NCBI GenBank assembly: GCA_024529925.1
Contig: JAFEUB010001547.1
Span: 1 to 64,000 of the forward strand
Length of the DNA stretch: 64,000 nucleotides
Direction of reading: 5' to 3'
Origin: Ophthalmolycus amberensis
Taxonomy: Eukaryota > Chordata > Actinopteri > Perciformes > Zoarcidae
The position numbers and the translations under genes were made by a program. Below the pieces are notes generated by a model. That model saw only the letters and a program-made list of their open reading frames with translations, was not told the origin of the DNA and made no database searches. Each line of letters opens with the position of its first letter. Position 1 is the stretch's first letter. Shown here piece after piece: positions 63,961-64,000 of the stretch.

Positions 63961-64000
63961 TTCCCACAGCAGGGCGGTTTACATGAGATTCAGTCAAAAT

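Larger units (their letters stand above)
60464..64000 (-). other. tjp2 intron, 5' part in the window
   Basis: No PDZ-domain exon was found on the minus strand. It contains (TG)n at 61858-61896 and a repeat copy at 63862-63960. Nothing else was recognised. Confidence 0.6.

Noticed and set aside
60464..64000. Possible PDZ3 exon of tjp2
   Set aside because: The minus strand was read for a GDSVGLRLAGG-like PDZ core and for a splice-compatible exon; none was found.

Overview
The window is nuclear DNA of a ray-finned (teleost-type) fish. It shows vertebrate split genes with GT-AG introns, eukaryotic tRNA genes with internal promoters, L1-, L2- and hAT-type elements, a retrovirus-like LTR element, and many CA/TG microsatellites. 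No bacterial operon, CRISPR array or rRNA gene was seen.

Layout. (1) 1-12.5 kb is a tRNA gene cluster. A unit of 1,098-1,099 bp carrying tRNA-Gln(CTG) and tRNA-Leu(TAG) is tandemly repeated five times, followed by a sixth, internally deleted copy. A 5,137-bp LTR retroelement with almost identical 1,698-bp LTRs has inserted into unit 3, with a 4-bp target duplication. Beyond the array, on the minus strand, lie an intron-bearing tRNA-Leu(CAA), an intact-looking tRNA-Ile(AAT), a broken tRNA-Ile-like copy, a degraded tRNA-Leu(CAG), and an inverted fragment of the repeat unit. (2) 13.9-29.3 kb holds a complete minus-strand gene of 11 coding exons (640 codons before the stop). I identify it as entrep1 (fam189a2), a tetraspan endosomal protein with two PPxY motifs. 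Its introns carry an L2-like LINE and a hAT transposon with an 8-bp target duplication. (3) 29.3-36.4 kb is intergenic, with an AT-rich minisatellite and a TTAA-flanked miniature element. (4) 36.4-60.5 kb holds the last 11 recognised coding exons of tjp2 (ZO-2), also on the minus strand: SH3, guanylate-kinase-like (GUK), acidic and Pro-rich regions, and a C-terminus ending in TQL. The PDZ exons lie beyond the window. Its largest intron contains a 1.6-kb hAT-type element and a 4.7-kb antisense L1 insertion whose ORF2 is broken by one internal stop codon. (5) 60.5-64 kb is a tjp2 intron.

The two protein genes are tandem and co-oriented (tjp2 upstream, entrep1 downstream), the same order as human TJP2-ENTREP1 on chromosome 9. 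This supports both identifications. ZO-2 is a tight-junction scaffold. ENTREP1 is a membrane adaptor for ITCH and epsin in receptor endocytosis. I see no sequence evidence that they work together beyond conserved neighbourhood.

The points most worth a second look are: the two-type tRNA array invaded by a young LTR element whose LTRs carry a 38-bp-arm hairpin; an 82-bp perfect palindrome; a tjp2 exon whose length and frame do not fit; an entrep1 splice donor followed by twenty G's; and repeated placement of CA/TG microsatellites at splice sites. All exon boundaries come from reading GT/AG sites, frame continuity and remembered family similarity; no alignment was run.
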